Source: Deroplatys truncata
Lineage: Eukaryota; Arthropoda; Insecta; Mantodea; Mantidae
Reading direction: 5' to 3'
Assembly: GCA_030765065.1 (NCBI GenBank)
Contig: CM060989.1
Location: 60,526,001 to 60,590,000 of the forward strand
Length of the DNA stretch: 64,000 nt
Position numbers and translations under genes: made by a program. Below the pieces are notes generated by a model. It ran no database searches. It worked only from the letters and a program-made list of their open reading frames with translations, and was not told where the DNA came from. This document shows, piece after piece, positions 22,860 to 34,490 of the stretch; the stretch's first letter is position 1, and each line of letters begins with the position of its first letter.

Positions 22860-22950
22860 TAGCATGATACAAGCACCAGGTACTAGATATCAAACCAGTC
22901 ACCTTTAACTGCAGGCAGCAACACTGTCATAAGGCTACAGGAATGGTCTC
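22860..22950 (-). mobile_element. Candidate tRNA-like SINE head
   Basis: The minus strand carries TGTAGCCTTATGACAGTG (box A-like) and CTGGTTTGATATC (weak box B-like). No body family match was found elsewhere in the window. Confidence 0.3.
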
Positions 22951-22975
22951 TTTAGATCATTTAGAAGTGTGTACG

Positions 22976-23160
22976 AGGGCTATTTTAAAAGTTAGGTCTA
23001 TTTTGCTATAAAGTATGGACTACTAAATATTTTCCGATAGTTTATTTTCATAAGCTTTTTAGAACCTCATCACAGACTTCTGCCACCAGTCCATCTAGGA
23101 AAATGTGGCTGTTTCTGGAATTACATTTTTCTGTACTGAAAATTAGCTATGATAATTTCT
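22976..23160 (-). mobile_element. Possible mariner end fragment
   Basis: TACGAGGGCTATTTTAAAAG at 22974 resembles a mariner terminal repeat beginning after TA. The minus strand beyond it encodes a weak C-terminal transposase-like stretch (GLVAEVCDEVLK). The opposite end was not found. Confidence 0.35.
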
Positions 23161-24379
23161 TGGGGACATGTGCGGCACTGTACGAAAGCTTATTGAAGGA
23201 CATAAATAATGAGTCATCTGTTATGGCTGACATCCATTAATTTTTAGATTCACATTTATTGTCTTTCAGCTACTGTGTGATAAAGATCTGACTTCTGAAC
23301 CACGTTTTAATCCCCATCCTCTGAAACCAACAATACCAATAACGCAATTTCTTCTACCATGGAATTTTAGATACAGAAAAACTGCATCTTAGAAACTATA
23401 TGATTGTTTTCTGGACTGGGGCGAACTTTGGAGGAGCCACTAAAATTTATTCTATACCAGAATGAGAATTTAATTGATTGTGAAAACTGTATAGAAAGAA
23501 AACTCAAGTTATAAAGAATGAAATAAAAAATTGGTTAGCCAAAATATTCAGTAGTTCTTATTTTATTGCATAATAGAACCTACTTTAAAAACATTCCTTA
23601 TATTATAGTACAACAGCATAAATAACTCTGCCTATTTTCTCCAGTATACAAAATTGGAATCAATTTCTTTTTGTAATTTTGGATGCAGAAGGGAATGTAT
23701 GTTGACAACTGTTGCTTTGGTTCTGGATGTTAAAAATATTCAATAGGTACTTATTATGTAATAATTATTCACAGCATTAAAGAAATACTTCATTGTGTTT
23801 CACTTTGAAACAACTATATCAATTTCTTTTCAACCTTATAAAAAATGTTGCTAATCTTGCAATTTGTTGCTTATGATCAAAAATCTTTGCTACTATCATA
23901 TTTCTAATATCACTTATCCATATAGTGTCTTTTTTTATGGTGACAGAGAGGTGGTCAATTTCAGGACCCATTGTTGCAGCCAGCAGGAAAGGGGAGAGGT
24001 ACGTACGACTGCTCAAATATTCTTGAATCAGAACAGGAATTGGCAGGGAACCTTCTGGATGTAGGACTATTCTGGTTAAAAAGCATCTGGAAGCTAAGCT
24101 CCTATACAAAGAGGGAACAATAAGCTAGCAAACAATTATTACTTCTTGATATGATCAACACATGATGGGCAAGCCAAGAAGAAGAATGAGCAGATCATTG
24201 ATGTGAATGTGTAACCACCTGCTGAAGTGTAGCGGAAGAGAGATTGTTATCCCTAGTTAAGCTTGAAGGACAGTAATATGTTTAAGAGAGTGTCATTTGT
24301 TTAATATGCTGCTTTTAAGTTTTTTCACTTTTTTTAGAAGTACTTAACACCCGTTCTTACAGCATACAGCACCATTGCT
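23161..24379. other. No recognised feature
   Basis: AT-rich. A 96-codon open frame on the minus strand at 23819-24109 shows no recognisable domain and is no longer than chance would allow in this composition. Confidence 0.35.
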
Positions 24380-24575
24380 GGCAGGCACTGATATTACATG
24401 AAATGAAATAATTGGGAAAATAAATTTGGGGCTCAAGTTCTGGGTACCTTCCTGCAAGTTACAAGGACTGAGGAAAACTTTGAAAAAACTGTCAGGGAGA
24501 ATGGTCCTGGCAGGATTAGTACCACAGATCATGCATTCAAAGTCCGTGCCTTAATGACTTCAACTACTCTTGTTG
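24380..24575 (-). mobile_element. Candidate tRNA-derived SINE
   Basis: The minus strand starts GAGTAGTTGAAGTCATTAAG (box A-like) and has GTGGTACTAATCCTGCC (box B-like) about 45 bases on. The body that follows has no second copy in this window. Confidence 0.4.
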
Positions 24576-25184
24576 GTAAGTATTTTCCCCTACTAATTCT
24601 ATGGTGATATTTAGAACCATGGTTTTTCTGTTTTTGTTTTGTTTTTGGAGGGGATTGCTTTTACCTTACAAGTGAAATTCATCAACTATGATTGATTCCA
24701 ATGCAAATTAAACTTCCATTTAATTAAATGCTGCTGTTTTCAGTGGTATTAGTTGCTTGTTATAGAAATTCTTAATTGTTGATATATAATACCTTTACAT
24801 AGCAATAATGGTATGCTGCTCTTGCTGTTTAGATAAAGATTGGGCAAAAGGAAAGCAAATTGTAAATCAACCTCTACTTTATTCAAAAAAAGAAAAACTT
24901 ATTTTGTGTTGACTATTGGTATTGTAATAATTTATACTATTTCGTTGTTGAACATTAAGTTAATAAGTGGGCAAGTCAAACAAACATTTGTTGTCATGCT
25001 CCAATTATATTATTATTAATAATTCATTTTTAATATTATTTGAAAATGAGCCCATGTAGGACTACAAAGTACTTAGAGACTTTTTTTTTGTTTTCCTTTG
25101 AATCCATAGTTCTCTCATTCTTTGGCTGTGGGCTTTCTTTTTCTTGTCAGTCCAAGTTGTTCCAGTTTGTTTTTTACTTACTCT
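24576..25184. other. No recognised feature
   Basis: AT-rich spacer containing homopolymer runs; no motif that I can support. Confidence 0.35.
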
Positions 25185-26071
25185 ACTACATATAGTAAGT
25201 AGGGGAAGTATTGTATTCCACTCAAAAATTCGATACCAAGATTTCACCGGAAATACATGTTTTGAGATCCCTGAATCCAAAAAAAGCATTTTTGGAAACA
25301 TGTCCGTGTGTGTGTCTGTGTGTCTGTCTGTGAACAGCATAACTCAGAAACGAACAGTCGGATAAACACCAAACTTGGTATTTAGGTTCAGTATCTTCCA
25401 GGGATGCGACACGAAGGTTTTCAAGAAAATCCCTCCATCCCAGATTACCCTTTACATGGAACATTTTTCGAAAATTTTAATTTTCTCAAAAATGACTAAC
25501 GATTTTGATTAAAATATCATATGTTTAAGATATTTTCATGACAAATAATATGTATATCTTGAATTTTCTGGGAATGTCTCCAAAAGTATTCTTCATTGTG
25601 AACAACTTTTGCATAACTGGTAAACCATAAGAGATAGACAAAAGTTTACTACACAAAAAATGTGGATCGCGTTAAAATACACAATTTATGTCATATACAT
25701 TTTTTTGTCAAGTGAACCATTTTCGAGATATTGGTTGTTATTCCCTTAAATTTTTCAATACTTATTTTCTCAAATGGGAATTCGTTATTCATTTTTTTGT
25801 CTTGGATATGCAAAGAGTATTAATCTGTGGGAAAGGGAATGGTGCTGCACCTAGCAACCAGCTATTAAGAGATATGTATGTGCTTAAGGGCTACTGTATT
25901 TCTATATTGCCCTTGTAAATATATATTCCCCTTACATCTACAAGAAAATTAGCAAATAAGATAGAGTCTGCAAATGTTTATCTCAATTAACATGAAGTAG
26001 ATGGAGAATAAGCGTTTGTAAAAATAGTTTGTACAAGAGTAGAGAAAGTCATGTGAGTGTAACACATCAGA
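25185..26071 (-). mobile_element. HINE-like repeat, family H copy 3
   Basis: Near-full-length. The hairpin end is at 25185 (TACTTACTCTACTACATATA, slightly decayed). The internal microsatellite TGTGTGTGTCTGTGTGTC lies near 25306-25332. The subterminal AGTAGAGAAAGT is at about 26038-26049 and the end ACACATCAGA is followed by T6. Both flanks are T-rich. No coding capacity. Confidence 0.85.
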
Positions 26072-26089
26072 TTTTTTGGTTTGTCAACT

Positions 26090-26465
26090 TGCCACTTATA
26101 CACTTTGATTCTAAAGACATCTTTATTTAGGATATCTTCTTGTATAATTCCTGCCAATTTTAAGTCATTTTTTTACTTCATCAATCCACTTCATTAGTCG
26201 TAAGTCATGTATCTACTTGTGCTTTGCTTCTATTTTCATAGAATTCCATTATTTGTTTTATGAACTGTTTGAGTTCATTCGTTTAATATGTTCATAAAAT
26301 GTTAACCTTAATTTTCTAATGCTAATGTTAGTATATAGTTTTATTGTTCACCTATGAGTTGTTGATCTAAAATTTTTCATATAATTTTGCATTCTTTTTT
26401 CACAATATTTTCGATATCTGCTTTTCTATTTAAAATTAATGTTTTGGCTCCATGGAGGCATTCTG
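26090..26465 (-). pseudogene. Non-LTR retrotransposon C-terminal fragment
   Basis: The minus strand gives LHGAKTLILNRKADIENIVK near 26450-26395, then a degraded region and IQEDILNKDVFRIKVYKWQV near 26150-26095. This resembles the C-terminal region downstream of the reverse transcriptase in insect non-LTR elements (LYGAExLVLNKK.., RKTFRxKV). Stops interrupt it. Confidence 0.6.
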
Positions 26466-26468
26466 GTT

Positions 26469-26488
26469 TTTATTTATTTATTTATTTA

Positions 26489-26569
<81 letters not shown>
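26469..26569. repeat. (TTTA)n/(TTA)n microsatellite
   Basis: TTTA units (26469-26491) pass into about 26 TTA units (26492-26569). The poly-leucine open frame across it is an artefact. Confidence 0.95.
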
Positions 26570-26571
<2 letters not shown>

Positions 26572-26579
26572 TGAAAATT

Positions 26580-27060
26580 CAATACAGTGTTATACATAAC
26601 TGAACAATGTCAGGCACAATTGGTTAAAATAATTCTTAAGAATTCATCAAATATAGTGTAAAGAAATAAGATATAATATAACTTGATAAATTTTTTTATT
26701 GATTTAAGAATTTGTCTATGTTATAAAAAGCCTTTACAATTAAAAACTATCTTAAATTATTTTTCTCAGTTCATTGAAGAAGATGCCAACATAACTAGGC
26801 ATTTTCTCATATAAGCGTAATCTGTGGCTTGGGATTTTTAGACTGTTTTAACTCTTGTGTTGTAATCATGCATGTCCAAATTAGTTGTTGAAGATTATTT
26901 ATATTTTATTAGATAAAAAATTGTTTTGAAGATGTATACGCTTGGCAGTATTAAAAATTAGCCTCACTGAAGGTTTTCTTACAAGAGTCATTGTATTTCA
27001 GTTTAGCTACGTATGTAATAGCCTTCTTTTGAAATATAACATTTTATTACTAAATCACTA
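26580..27060 (-). pseudogene. Jockey-like LINE C-terminal fragment
   Basis: The minus strand has ..NSLKIPSHRLRLYEKMPSY near 26840-26780, then VGIFFNELRKI. This is the typical ending of jockey/CR1-like reverse transcriptase ORFs (NTRxxxxL..P..RL..YEKxPxYxGxKxFNxLP). Upstream decay continues to about 27060 and possibly to 27400. Frames are broken. Confidence 0.6.
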
Positions 27061-27578
27061 AGTGAGTTGAATGAAAACTTGAATTGCTTCCCCCAAAAAT
27101 ATTTCTGTCACCTCCCTCCCTATCTCACAAAAAAGAACTTAATGCATAATTTCATCATGGTTATTTTTATGTTCACTGTTAGAATCAACAGAAATCTTGA
27201 GTATCTAATGTGCCTGCAAAAACTCTTTTATTTTCAAATGTTTCTCTTATCATTTGCAGTAAAAATTTGGCAAAGCATATGTCTTCAGCATATTTTTATA
27301 CATAGATTTGTATTTGGTTATGTTTCTCATAGACCATTGTCAACATTACTAGGATGTACACAAGGCATTTTCTATAGAGCAAATTAATTCTTACCAAGGG
27401 TTAAAAATATTATAAACCTCTTATAAGTATGACTAGGCTTTCCTTTTGGGTAGTGAGATATGTTTTGTCTTGTCTAAATCTATCTGAATTAGTAACCTAC
27501 TTTATCGTAAATCACAAGATATGAATTTCCCTTTTCCATTACGCATGGCTAACACAAAAGAATAAATTTTTAAAAAAA
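27061..27578. other. Possible further LINE decay
   Basis: The minus strand near 27320-27230 reads KYAEDICFAKFLLQMIRETF, faintly like an RT YADD region. The rest is unrecognised. Confidence 0.3.
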
Positions 27579-28155
27579 TCAATGTGTTATATTCCCATGA
27601 CTTTCTTGACCCTCTATCGCTTATTAGTGTGTATACGAATTATTCTTACAAAAGTTTATTTTCCTATATGTGATTGAGATATCATTTTATTGAGATAAAT
27701 CTTTCAGGAAATAGCTGCAACACATTTCGGTATAGTTACAAAGGGAACAGCAATAATCAAGTATTTAAGAACTGGACTCTATATGCTGGCCTTAAAATTC
27801 CATACTATTTCCATGACATCATGAGAAACAGTTGAAAATAGACAGGACTTGAAAAGAATGACTTAAGTATTGAACAATTTGAACCATTAATAACAGATAT
27901 CTTGGAAATGGGTGACGTCACAAAAAATTTTATACACACTTTATTTTTCATAAACACATCTTTAATATATGGCATTTTAATGAACATTGTTAGCCATTTT
28001 TTAGCAAATCAAAAATTTTGAAAAATCTTCCATGTAAAGTGTAGTTTGCAGTGGGAGGATTTCCTTGTAAATCTTTGTGTCACATCTTTGGAAGGTACTA
28101 AGCCTAAATATCAAGTTTGGTATTTATCTGACTTTTCGTTTTTGAGTTATACCAT
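27579..28155 (+). mobile_element. HINE-like repeat, diverged subfamily H2 copy 1, truncated
   Basis: It matches the right part of the copy at 47527-48339 in inverted orientation, including the CCCTTTGTAGCTAT-like and AAATAAACTTTTGTAAG-like blocks. It stops before the microsatellite and hairpin end. It also shares with family H the block just downstream of the microsatellite (TTTTGAGTTATAC at about 28141). Confidence 0.65.
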
Positions 28156-29165
28156 TCTCTCGCATGCATGCATTATGTTGAATGTATGCAAAAATTGATC
28201 GGTGTAGCTTATTTTTCAAATTTTTACAAGATATAATTTAAGAATTTCCATCAACAACTAACACTGCTATTACAAGCAATATTCAGTAAACAGAAGAATC
28301 AATAAATCACAGTTGATGAACCTCCCTTGTTAGCTTTTGTACTATTAGATTCAATATTAACACTTTAAAAATCATAATTAGGAAGAGGAATTTGATGTTT
28401 GGGGTTTGACCATCAAGTGTAAGCAATTTGAAAATGTGCAGCACTTAGGTGGATTATATGATGTGCACAAGTGACAGAGAGAGAAGAAAATTAGTAGCAA
28501 AGGAAAGTTTGTATGTAGCCAGCCTCCACCGAAGCAATGAGCAAACTGAACAGGTTACACAAACTTGTTCATCTATTCTATGGCTAAAATATCACTTTTA
28601 AAACTCTTAACAGTTTATTTTACCTAGGGCAATTATTTATGATGAATAATTAAATAACCACAGTGTTCTGTATGGTTAACAGAACAGTGCATCTGCTTAA
28701 AAATGAACACTCAATAGAGCTGTAAGCATCTGACAATGAGTATAATATGAAGGACCTATCATAATCTTCTTTGCTGAATGCTTAATTTTCTGTAGATCTG
28801 AGTAATATTACAAAAGTGCATTCAAAAAATAGAAGTGAACTAGTCATTTAATATAAAATAATTAAATATTTGTAAATATTTTCATAAATAAATTTTGAAA
28901 AGAGGTATAATCTCTGAACAGTCTAAGGAAACCAAAAATATATATAAATAATGTCTAGAATACCTGGTACATAGCACTTTTACTTTTGCAGATCTCAGCT
29001 TCGAAGTGTCATTTTACCTGAAGTTGCCATGAAGATGATCCTCTTTTATGACATTTTTCTACAAATGCTTTTCTAATTAAAGAAAGCGAAAGCAGCATCA
29101 TAGAAATTAGCTAGCTGTAAACTATATTAGGTGCAGCCAAAGCACATGCATGTTGTACAAGTTAC
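28156..29165. other. Calpain intron sequence, no feature recognised
   Basis: Sequence downstream of the last recognised calpain exon. I searched the minus strand for the next penta-EF-hand exon and did not find it. Confidence 0.4.
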
Positions 29166-29301
29166 CAGCTCTCATGGCATAATCAAGGATCTCCTTCAGC
29201 TCCATCCAATCAACTTCCATGTCATCACCGGCAATCTTCCTGAAGAACTCCTTAACTTTGTCATCTTTTTTGTCTTCTTCTGGCTCTGGTTGGTTCACAA
29301 C
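29166..29301 (-). CDS. Calpain exon: first penta-EF-hand segment
   Basis: 136 nt, starting after TATCAG in phase 0 and ending MRA+G before GTAACT (phase 1). It encodes an acidic-basic linker (PEPEEDKKDDK), then VKEFFRKIAGDDMEVDWMEL and KEILDYAMRA, the first EF-hand helix-loop-helix region of the penta-EF-hand domain. This domain binds calcium and in related proteins mediates dimerisation. It is the last calpain exon I could find. The remaining four EF hands (roughly 140 residues in the family) need exons further left, more than 29 kb away or missed because they are short. Confidence 0.93.
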
Positions 29302-29401
29302 CTGATAGAAAAAGAACCATGCATACACTGTATATAATGCAAGTTTTAAAACAAGAGAATATCCTAAATGAACATGAAACAGTTATTTCAAAGAATTAAT
29401 A

Positions 29402-30693
29402 TGAAGGGTTGCCCCATTTAAGCTCAGATGTTTTTGCTTATATTTTTTCATGGCAAGGTTCCCTTTCGCCACCACCTATTGTGTTCAATGTGATTTCCAC
29501 AGGGTTTAACTATGGCTCTGCAGCGCAATTTCCATTGAAGAAGGCTGCATCTAAGAACAAGAAGGGGGATGTTAGCCCACTCTTCCTGGCAGGCTTACCA
29601 GAGTCCTTAAATTGTGGTGGGATGCTGAGAAGCATGTACCGTTTCAGCATACCAAATCCACAAAAATCCATTGATGATGAATCTGGCGACTTCACAGGGT
29701 AGCTTGTATCACATTGACACCCGTTTCCATTGCTTTCCGGTGGTAGTAATGGTGGGAAGACCGAGAAGTGTGACTGGATGCTTTATTCATGTGGATCCAA
29801 ACATTTGGGCATCTTCACCATACAACCGAGGAACTTCTTCATCAAAAATTGGGTCCATAACATTCCTTTGATAGTAGGCTGCATTAGTTTTTACGTTGTT
29901 GGCAACTCTGTGAATGTCGAGTTTCTCCCAAGAGCAATAACCTGCAACTGCCATGAATCCCTTGGAAAACATTTCCTTGTTCTCCTGAATAAAGTTGGAC
30001 CGCCCCTTTTGGCCCACTTGATGGTAATAAATGGCTCGGTTTTTTTTTTTTTTTTTTTTTTTTTTGTGTCTCCTAGATAAACCCATGCTTCATCTAAAGA
30101 AAACCACCCATTGCCACTTTTCACCTGCCAGGTTGTGTTCATAGAGTTTTCTTGCATTGGTGAAGTGTTCTCTGATGTGCAGCTCTTTCAAGGCATGTCC
30201 ACGTGCTTTATGGTGCAGTTCTAAACCCAAATTGCTGTGTATTATCTAATAGTCCATCCCTTTTGGATATTCCAATGTGGCTGGAAATGCTTCTTTGGGT
30301 TGGTGGGTTTTCTTGAGTCACTGTTGCACTGACTTTAGCTACTACTGCTTTAGCTCGTGTTGTTTGTGGCCTTTTCCTTGTTGCACACTGAGCCTCAGAT
30401 GGGAATCCATTTTTATGCAACTGTGTTATGCACCCCACACATGACTTACTTTTTGTTTGCACTTTTCCACTATCATTGAAAGGCTGTAATCGACATCGGA
30501 AAGCCCAACAATGTACCCCTGCCACAAGTCAGTGATTGTTGAAGCCATTACAAGCAAACTTTGCCTCAGACTGACCCAGCAGACAGCTGGCACTTGCAGT
30601 GAGCTGATGCAATAATAAACATAAGCAGTTTGACCGAAGGCAGAGTGGGAGGGTGATTCAAGTTCGTCCAAGCTTAAGTAGGGCAACCCTCCA
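29402..30693 (-). mobile_element. Tc1/mariner-superfamily transposon, degenerate, both ends present
   Basis: A 1292-bp copy inside the calpain intron, same strand as the gene. TA lies at 29400-29401 and 30694-30695. Ends: TGAAGGGTTGCCCCATTTAA at left, TGGAGGGTTGCCCTACTTAA at right. The transposase reads, in broken frames: a helix-turn-helix region (QRSISSHIGISKR), WVVFLDEAWVYLGD (first Asp), a mid-domain FIQENKEMFSKGFMAVAGY, HMNKASSH (where a D is expected, so Asn) and PVKSPDSSSMDFCGFGMLK (third Asp region). A 26-base homopolymer (30040-30065) sits just after the first Asp. I cannot assign the subgroup with certainty. Confidence 0.85.
30040..30065. repeat. 26-base poly-T (poly-A on the transposase strand)
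   Basis: It lies within the transposase reading frame of the 29402-30693 element and creates a poly-lysine run. Confidence 0.95.
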
Positions 30694-30936
30694 TACATTT
30701 ACAGGGGAATAAAGCCCAAGAATGGGAATGCAGAATAAGGATATTTCTCTATGGGAGATAGGTGTGATCCATAAGATTTTCTTTTGATTCATCAGTATAC
30801 ACTAGCCTTTGTTTTGACTCATACCAACTTCAGCTGATTGAGTTTGACTGAAGTATTTATGAAGTAACCAATAACATACATATACAAGCTTGCTCATATT
30901 CACACACCAGATTCTGGGCATACCAAGGAACCTTCT

Positions 30937-31022
30937 TTAAAGATAAATTCTCCAGCACAGCTGGTTAACATAGCCAGGACCCCTTGTGTAGCAGGCAAGT
31001 GCTCTCCCAACTAAGCTATGGG
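30937..31022 (-). mobile_element. tRNA-like SINE head fragment
   Basis: The minus strand begins GGTCCCATAGCTTAGTTGGG, close to a tRNA 5' half with box A TAGCTTAGTTGGGAGAG. Box B is degraded (GGGGTCCTGGC), and no CCA-proximal stem closes. A tRNA-derived fragment is more likely than a working tRNA gene. Confidence 0.5.
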
Positions 31023-31050
31023 ACCAGTCTATAACACTCATTTGAATATA

Positions 31051-32243
31051 CAGTAAAACCCTGCTTAACCGAGATGGTGGAGGAGGAAAAGAAAAAGTAA
31101 GAAAGAATGAACAAAAACTTACGAGATGCTGCAACAATTGGCAGTGTTCTTTTGTACCAACTCTAAACTCCAATATATGTACTTGGTATTATATGCAGTT
31201 AATCCTCATCCCCTACCCCACTTTCCAAGAAATATTGCACCATTAAGTGTTAACTACTTGCACAATGTAGGAGTCCAGGGCCGTATTTAGAGGGGGGGGG
31301 GCTTCTAGGGTTCAAACCCCACCCGAAACTTCTGACAGTTTTATTTATTTAAATTCATAGCAAACCAATATGGGAAAATGTTGTTAGAAACAGTAGGTCT
31401 ATTGCTAGTAGCATATTTACAAGAAAAAGGGAAACTTAATATCATCGCCTTACATAGGTAAGGTGACCATACATTCTGGTTTTCGAGCAGTCTCCATGTT
31501 TTGTGCTGTAAGGTGGAATATTCTCATTCTGGTGAGTTTTTCTTGTCTGTATAAAGTCTCCAAGCAATTTTCTTATTCAGGTAATGTCTATATACTACGG
31601 AGTAGGTACATGATAACTGTGTCGGGTGCTGTTAAGTTTAGATCTACTTGTGGAAAACCCTCCCCGAAATGTTTTTCTGGGTACGGGCATGTAGGAGTCC
31701 ACTATTGTTTTATTGTTGGTGTTAGTCAATGTGGTTTATTTGCATTTAAGATGTCAGCTAAAAGAAAATATGTTATAATAAGCATTGAACAGAAACTTGA
31801 AATTAATAGAAACAGAGGGATTCAAAGCATTACATGTAAGAAAGGCTACCCACTTGTTTAAAAATCTTAACAGCAAATATTGAATTACATCACTTCAATA
31901 ATACAAAACCTTTTGTTTTTAGGTTGCCTTACATTTCGTGAAACACAGCAGTGAATCAACACCAATGTAATGCTTATCAAACAATGACATTCCAAATCAT
32001 TACAAGAAGTAAGCTCAGAAAGAAACTACTGATTTTATGGAATAGTCTTTGTAAATTCTATAATACATATTTTAGTACTGTACCAGTAGTAGTTTATTAG
32101 TTTATTAAACATTATTACTTTCATTTGGAATAAAATTATTTTATTCTTTTCATTGCTTAAAATCATTAGCATTGATCACCCGAAAAAATACATTACCTGA
32201 AATGTGTCTGCCCCCTTTTGTTCGGTTAAGTGGGGTTCTATTG
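31051..32243 (+). mobile_element. pogo/Tigger-like transposon relic
   Basis: The left end CAGTAAAACCCTGCTTAACC at 31051 follows TA, and the right end TTCGGTTAAGTGGGGTTCTA at 32221 is its approximate complement. These are typical pogo/Tigger termini. Inside, MSAKRKYVIISIEQKLEI at 31749 matches the start of the CENP-B/pogo helix-turn-helix. The rest of the transposase is unreadable. A 132-codon open frame at 31463-31861 ends in this motif but its upstream part is not family-like. The copy fills much of the calpain intron between the two exons at 32355 and 29166. Confidence 0.7.
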
Positions 32244-32354
32244 TTTTTATATTGCTATAGTTACAGTAATTCAACTGTTTTTATCTTGATAGTAAGAAAG
32301 TGACTTAACCAAATGCTGCAAAAATCTAACAATAATAGTACTGCTAATACTCAC

Positions 32355-32397
32355 TCTTTCATCTACTTCACCAAGCCCAACCTCTTCGTCATTTTCT
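32355..32397 (-). CDS. Calpain micro-exon: domain III to EF-hand linker
   Basis: 43 nt. It is preceded by TTTACAG and followed by GTGAGT. It starts in phase 2 (completing the Glu codon after HKNNM) and reads ENDEEVGLGEVDER, ending in phase 0, which joins cleanly to VVNQPEPEE of the next exon. NNMEENDE is a conserved junction in insect calpains. It is far too short for ORF-based detection. Phase agreement on both sides and motif match make it secure. Confidence 0.9.
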
Positions 32398-32584
32398 CTG
32401 TAAATTTAAACATTTTCAGAATTAGGGTTATAGCTCAAAGTAAGAATATAGTAATTGAAACTTTAAGTTTAGGAAATGCATCTTCCATCTTTTAAAAATC
32501 ATTATGAAAAACAATCATGATTAAGCACTAAAAGTAGCTGTCCAGTAAAATGCTATCACATTCCATATAACAACTCTGCAATTA

Positions 32585-34262
32585 TTGGTGAATATCCTTA
32601 AAGCACTGTATTTTGAGAACACCTTCTGTGTAAGGGTGGAGACAGGCTGTGTAACAAGAAAAATTCAACAAAAGAAAGGCCTAAGGCAAGGATGTAAGTT
32701 AAGCCCAGTTTTATTTAATTTATACATAGATGATGTCTTACTAGAAATTGGAAGGAATAATAACTGTGCACCAGTAATTAACAACTCCAAATCTCAGGAC
32801 TTCTTTTTGCAGATGACCTAGTGGTAGGATCTATTACAGTAAGTGGTTTAAAACAATCATTACAAGCAATTGATGTATACTGTAAAGAATGGAGGTTAAA
32901 AGTGAGTCAAGAGAAAACACAGATTGTGGTATTCAAAAAGGGAGGAAAATTAAGCAAATATGAAAAGTGGAAGGGAGAGAATAAAGATTACAGGGTGGTG
33001 CGTGACTGTATTTATTTAGGAGTAAAAATAGATGGAGGTAATAAATGGGAGAAATAAAAGAAGTTTGCATTGGCAAAAGGTAAAGGGGCGATAGCAGCAA
33101 TTAGAAGCTGCAAATATAGAGTACCTAATATAAATGTTAAATGGCTGGGAAAAGTTTACGAGATGGTTGTGGAGGCAAAAATGATGTATGGTATAGAAAT
33201 ATGGGGATTAGATAGAGGATGAGAAAGTATAGATGAGGTGCACAGGATGTTTTGTAGAGAAATACTAGGGTTACCGAAGGCAATTGTAAGACAGGTAGCA
33301 CAATTACAGATGGGCAGGGTGGCGAATAAGGGGAAGATAATGGAAAGAGCTTTGAAATTTTGGTTCAGAACTTTAAATCTAGGAAAGAGTAATGTGTTAA
33401 GACAATGTATAGAATACCAAGAGAATAGCTTAATGAATGATGGATGGCTAGGTAATTTAGGAACATTTTTGAGAAAAATGGGTTAGGAGACATATGGAGA
33501 AGGAGGGAAAATAACATGAAAAATTTTTGGAAAAAGGCGAGGAAAAGACTGGAAAATATAGAAATACAAATCATGTTCAGTGAGATTGCTGAAAAGAGCT
33601 CATTAGTTTGTTATAGGCCAATGAAAAATACATGGGGTAGGGAAAAATATATAGACTTAGTAAATAAAGAAGAGAGAGAATCTATTGATGGGTAAGAACC
33701 GGGGCATGGAGGCTAAGAGGGTTAAGACAGGGTATTCCTCAGAACCAATGTCCGATGTGTGGTGGTAATGAAGACATTGAACACATAGTATTTAAGTGCC
33801 AAGGAACAGAAAATTGGAGAAAAGAATTTTTTAATAAGAAGTGGTTGAAGGGGGATAGAAATGTGTTTATGATCGAAATGATGTGCAAGGATGCTAGAAG
33901 CTTTGGACAGTTTTTGTGTAAAGTAAAAAATAAATGGCTTTGGACAGTGGATAGAAAAAGTAAGAGGTAGTGTATCTTACTTTGAATGGAAAACTATAGT
34001 GAATGTGTGATGGTTAAGTAATCAATAAGTGAAAAGTGAAAAAGAAATGGAAATGGGACATGAAAAACTGAAAAAAACAAGATAATTTATTGACGAGAAA
34101 TTGTAAAATGTAAATAATCTGTGGTAATTGTCTACAGAATGCATTGACGGGAAATTGTAAAATGTAAATAAATTGTAGTGATTGTCTACTGAATGAGTGG
34201 CCAGGGACAAAGTGCAGTAGACAATCAAATTGTAAAACTCTTAGCACAATAAATGATAAATG
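32585..34262 (+). pseudogene. Non-LTR retrotransposon, CCHC group, 5'-truncated copy 1
   Basis: The longest copy of the commonest LINE here, antisense to the calpain gene in its 2.1-kb intron. In order: RT block GLRQGCKLSPVLFNLYIDDV near 32680, FADDLVVGS split by a frameshift near 32810, CIYLGVKIDGGNKWEK, then EIWGLDRG, REILGLPKAIVRQ and KGKIMERALKFWFRTLNLGK. The C-terminal zinc knuckle CPMCGGNEDIEHIVFKCQ (CX2CX7HX4C) is at 33750-33805. The 3' UTR contains short repeats with TTGTAAAATGTAAATAA and ends with AATAAATGATAAATGATAAA. Stops near 33057, 33222, 33484 and 33692 show it is dead. Confidence 0.88.
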
Positions 34263-34490
34263 ATAAAAAAAAATTAAATATATTATCTATATTCTGCTTT
34301 AGTATGATTTAACCTCTATATAAAACAAAGAGAATATGGGATAAGAATTTTAAATGTTATTTAAGTATCTGTCTTTGATTTTCTTATTCTTTCTGAAGAA
34401 GATGTGCAGCCTTATGTATATGGTCCATATAAAAATAATTTCTATTTATCTTTTGCATTTATATTGAAGAATATATTCATGTATGCTTAC

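Noticed and set aside
23819-24109. 96-codon minus-strand frame as a gene
   Set aside because: No domain, no splice context and length within chance expectation for the region.
26387-26599. Poly-leucine open frame
   Set aside because: Translation of the (TTA)n microsatellite.
629-31022. Possible tRNA genes at 629-705 and 30937-31022
   Set aside because: Box A and box B are partly kept but the acceptor stem and box B are degraded; tRNA-derived SINE heads fit better. A tRNAscan run would settle this.
31463-31861. 132-codon frame as an independent gene
   Set aside because: Only its C-terminal part (from MSAKRKY) has a family match, to pogo-type transposases, and it lies between pogo-like ends.
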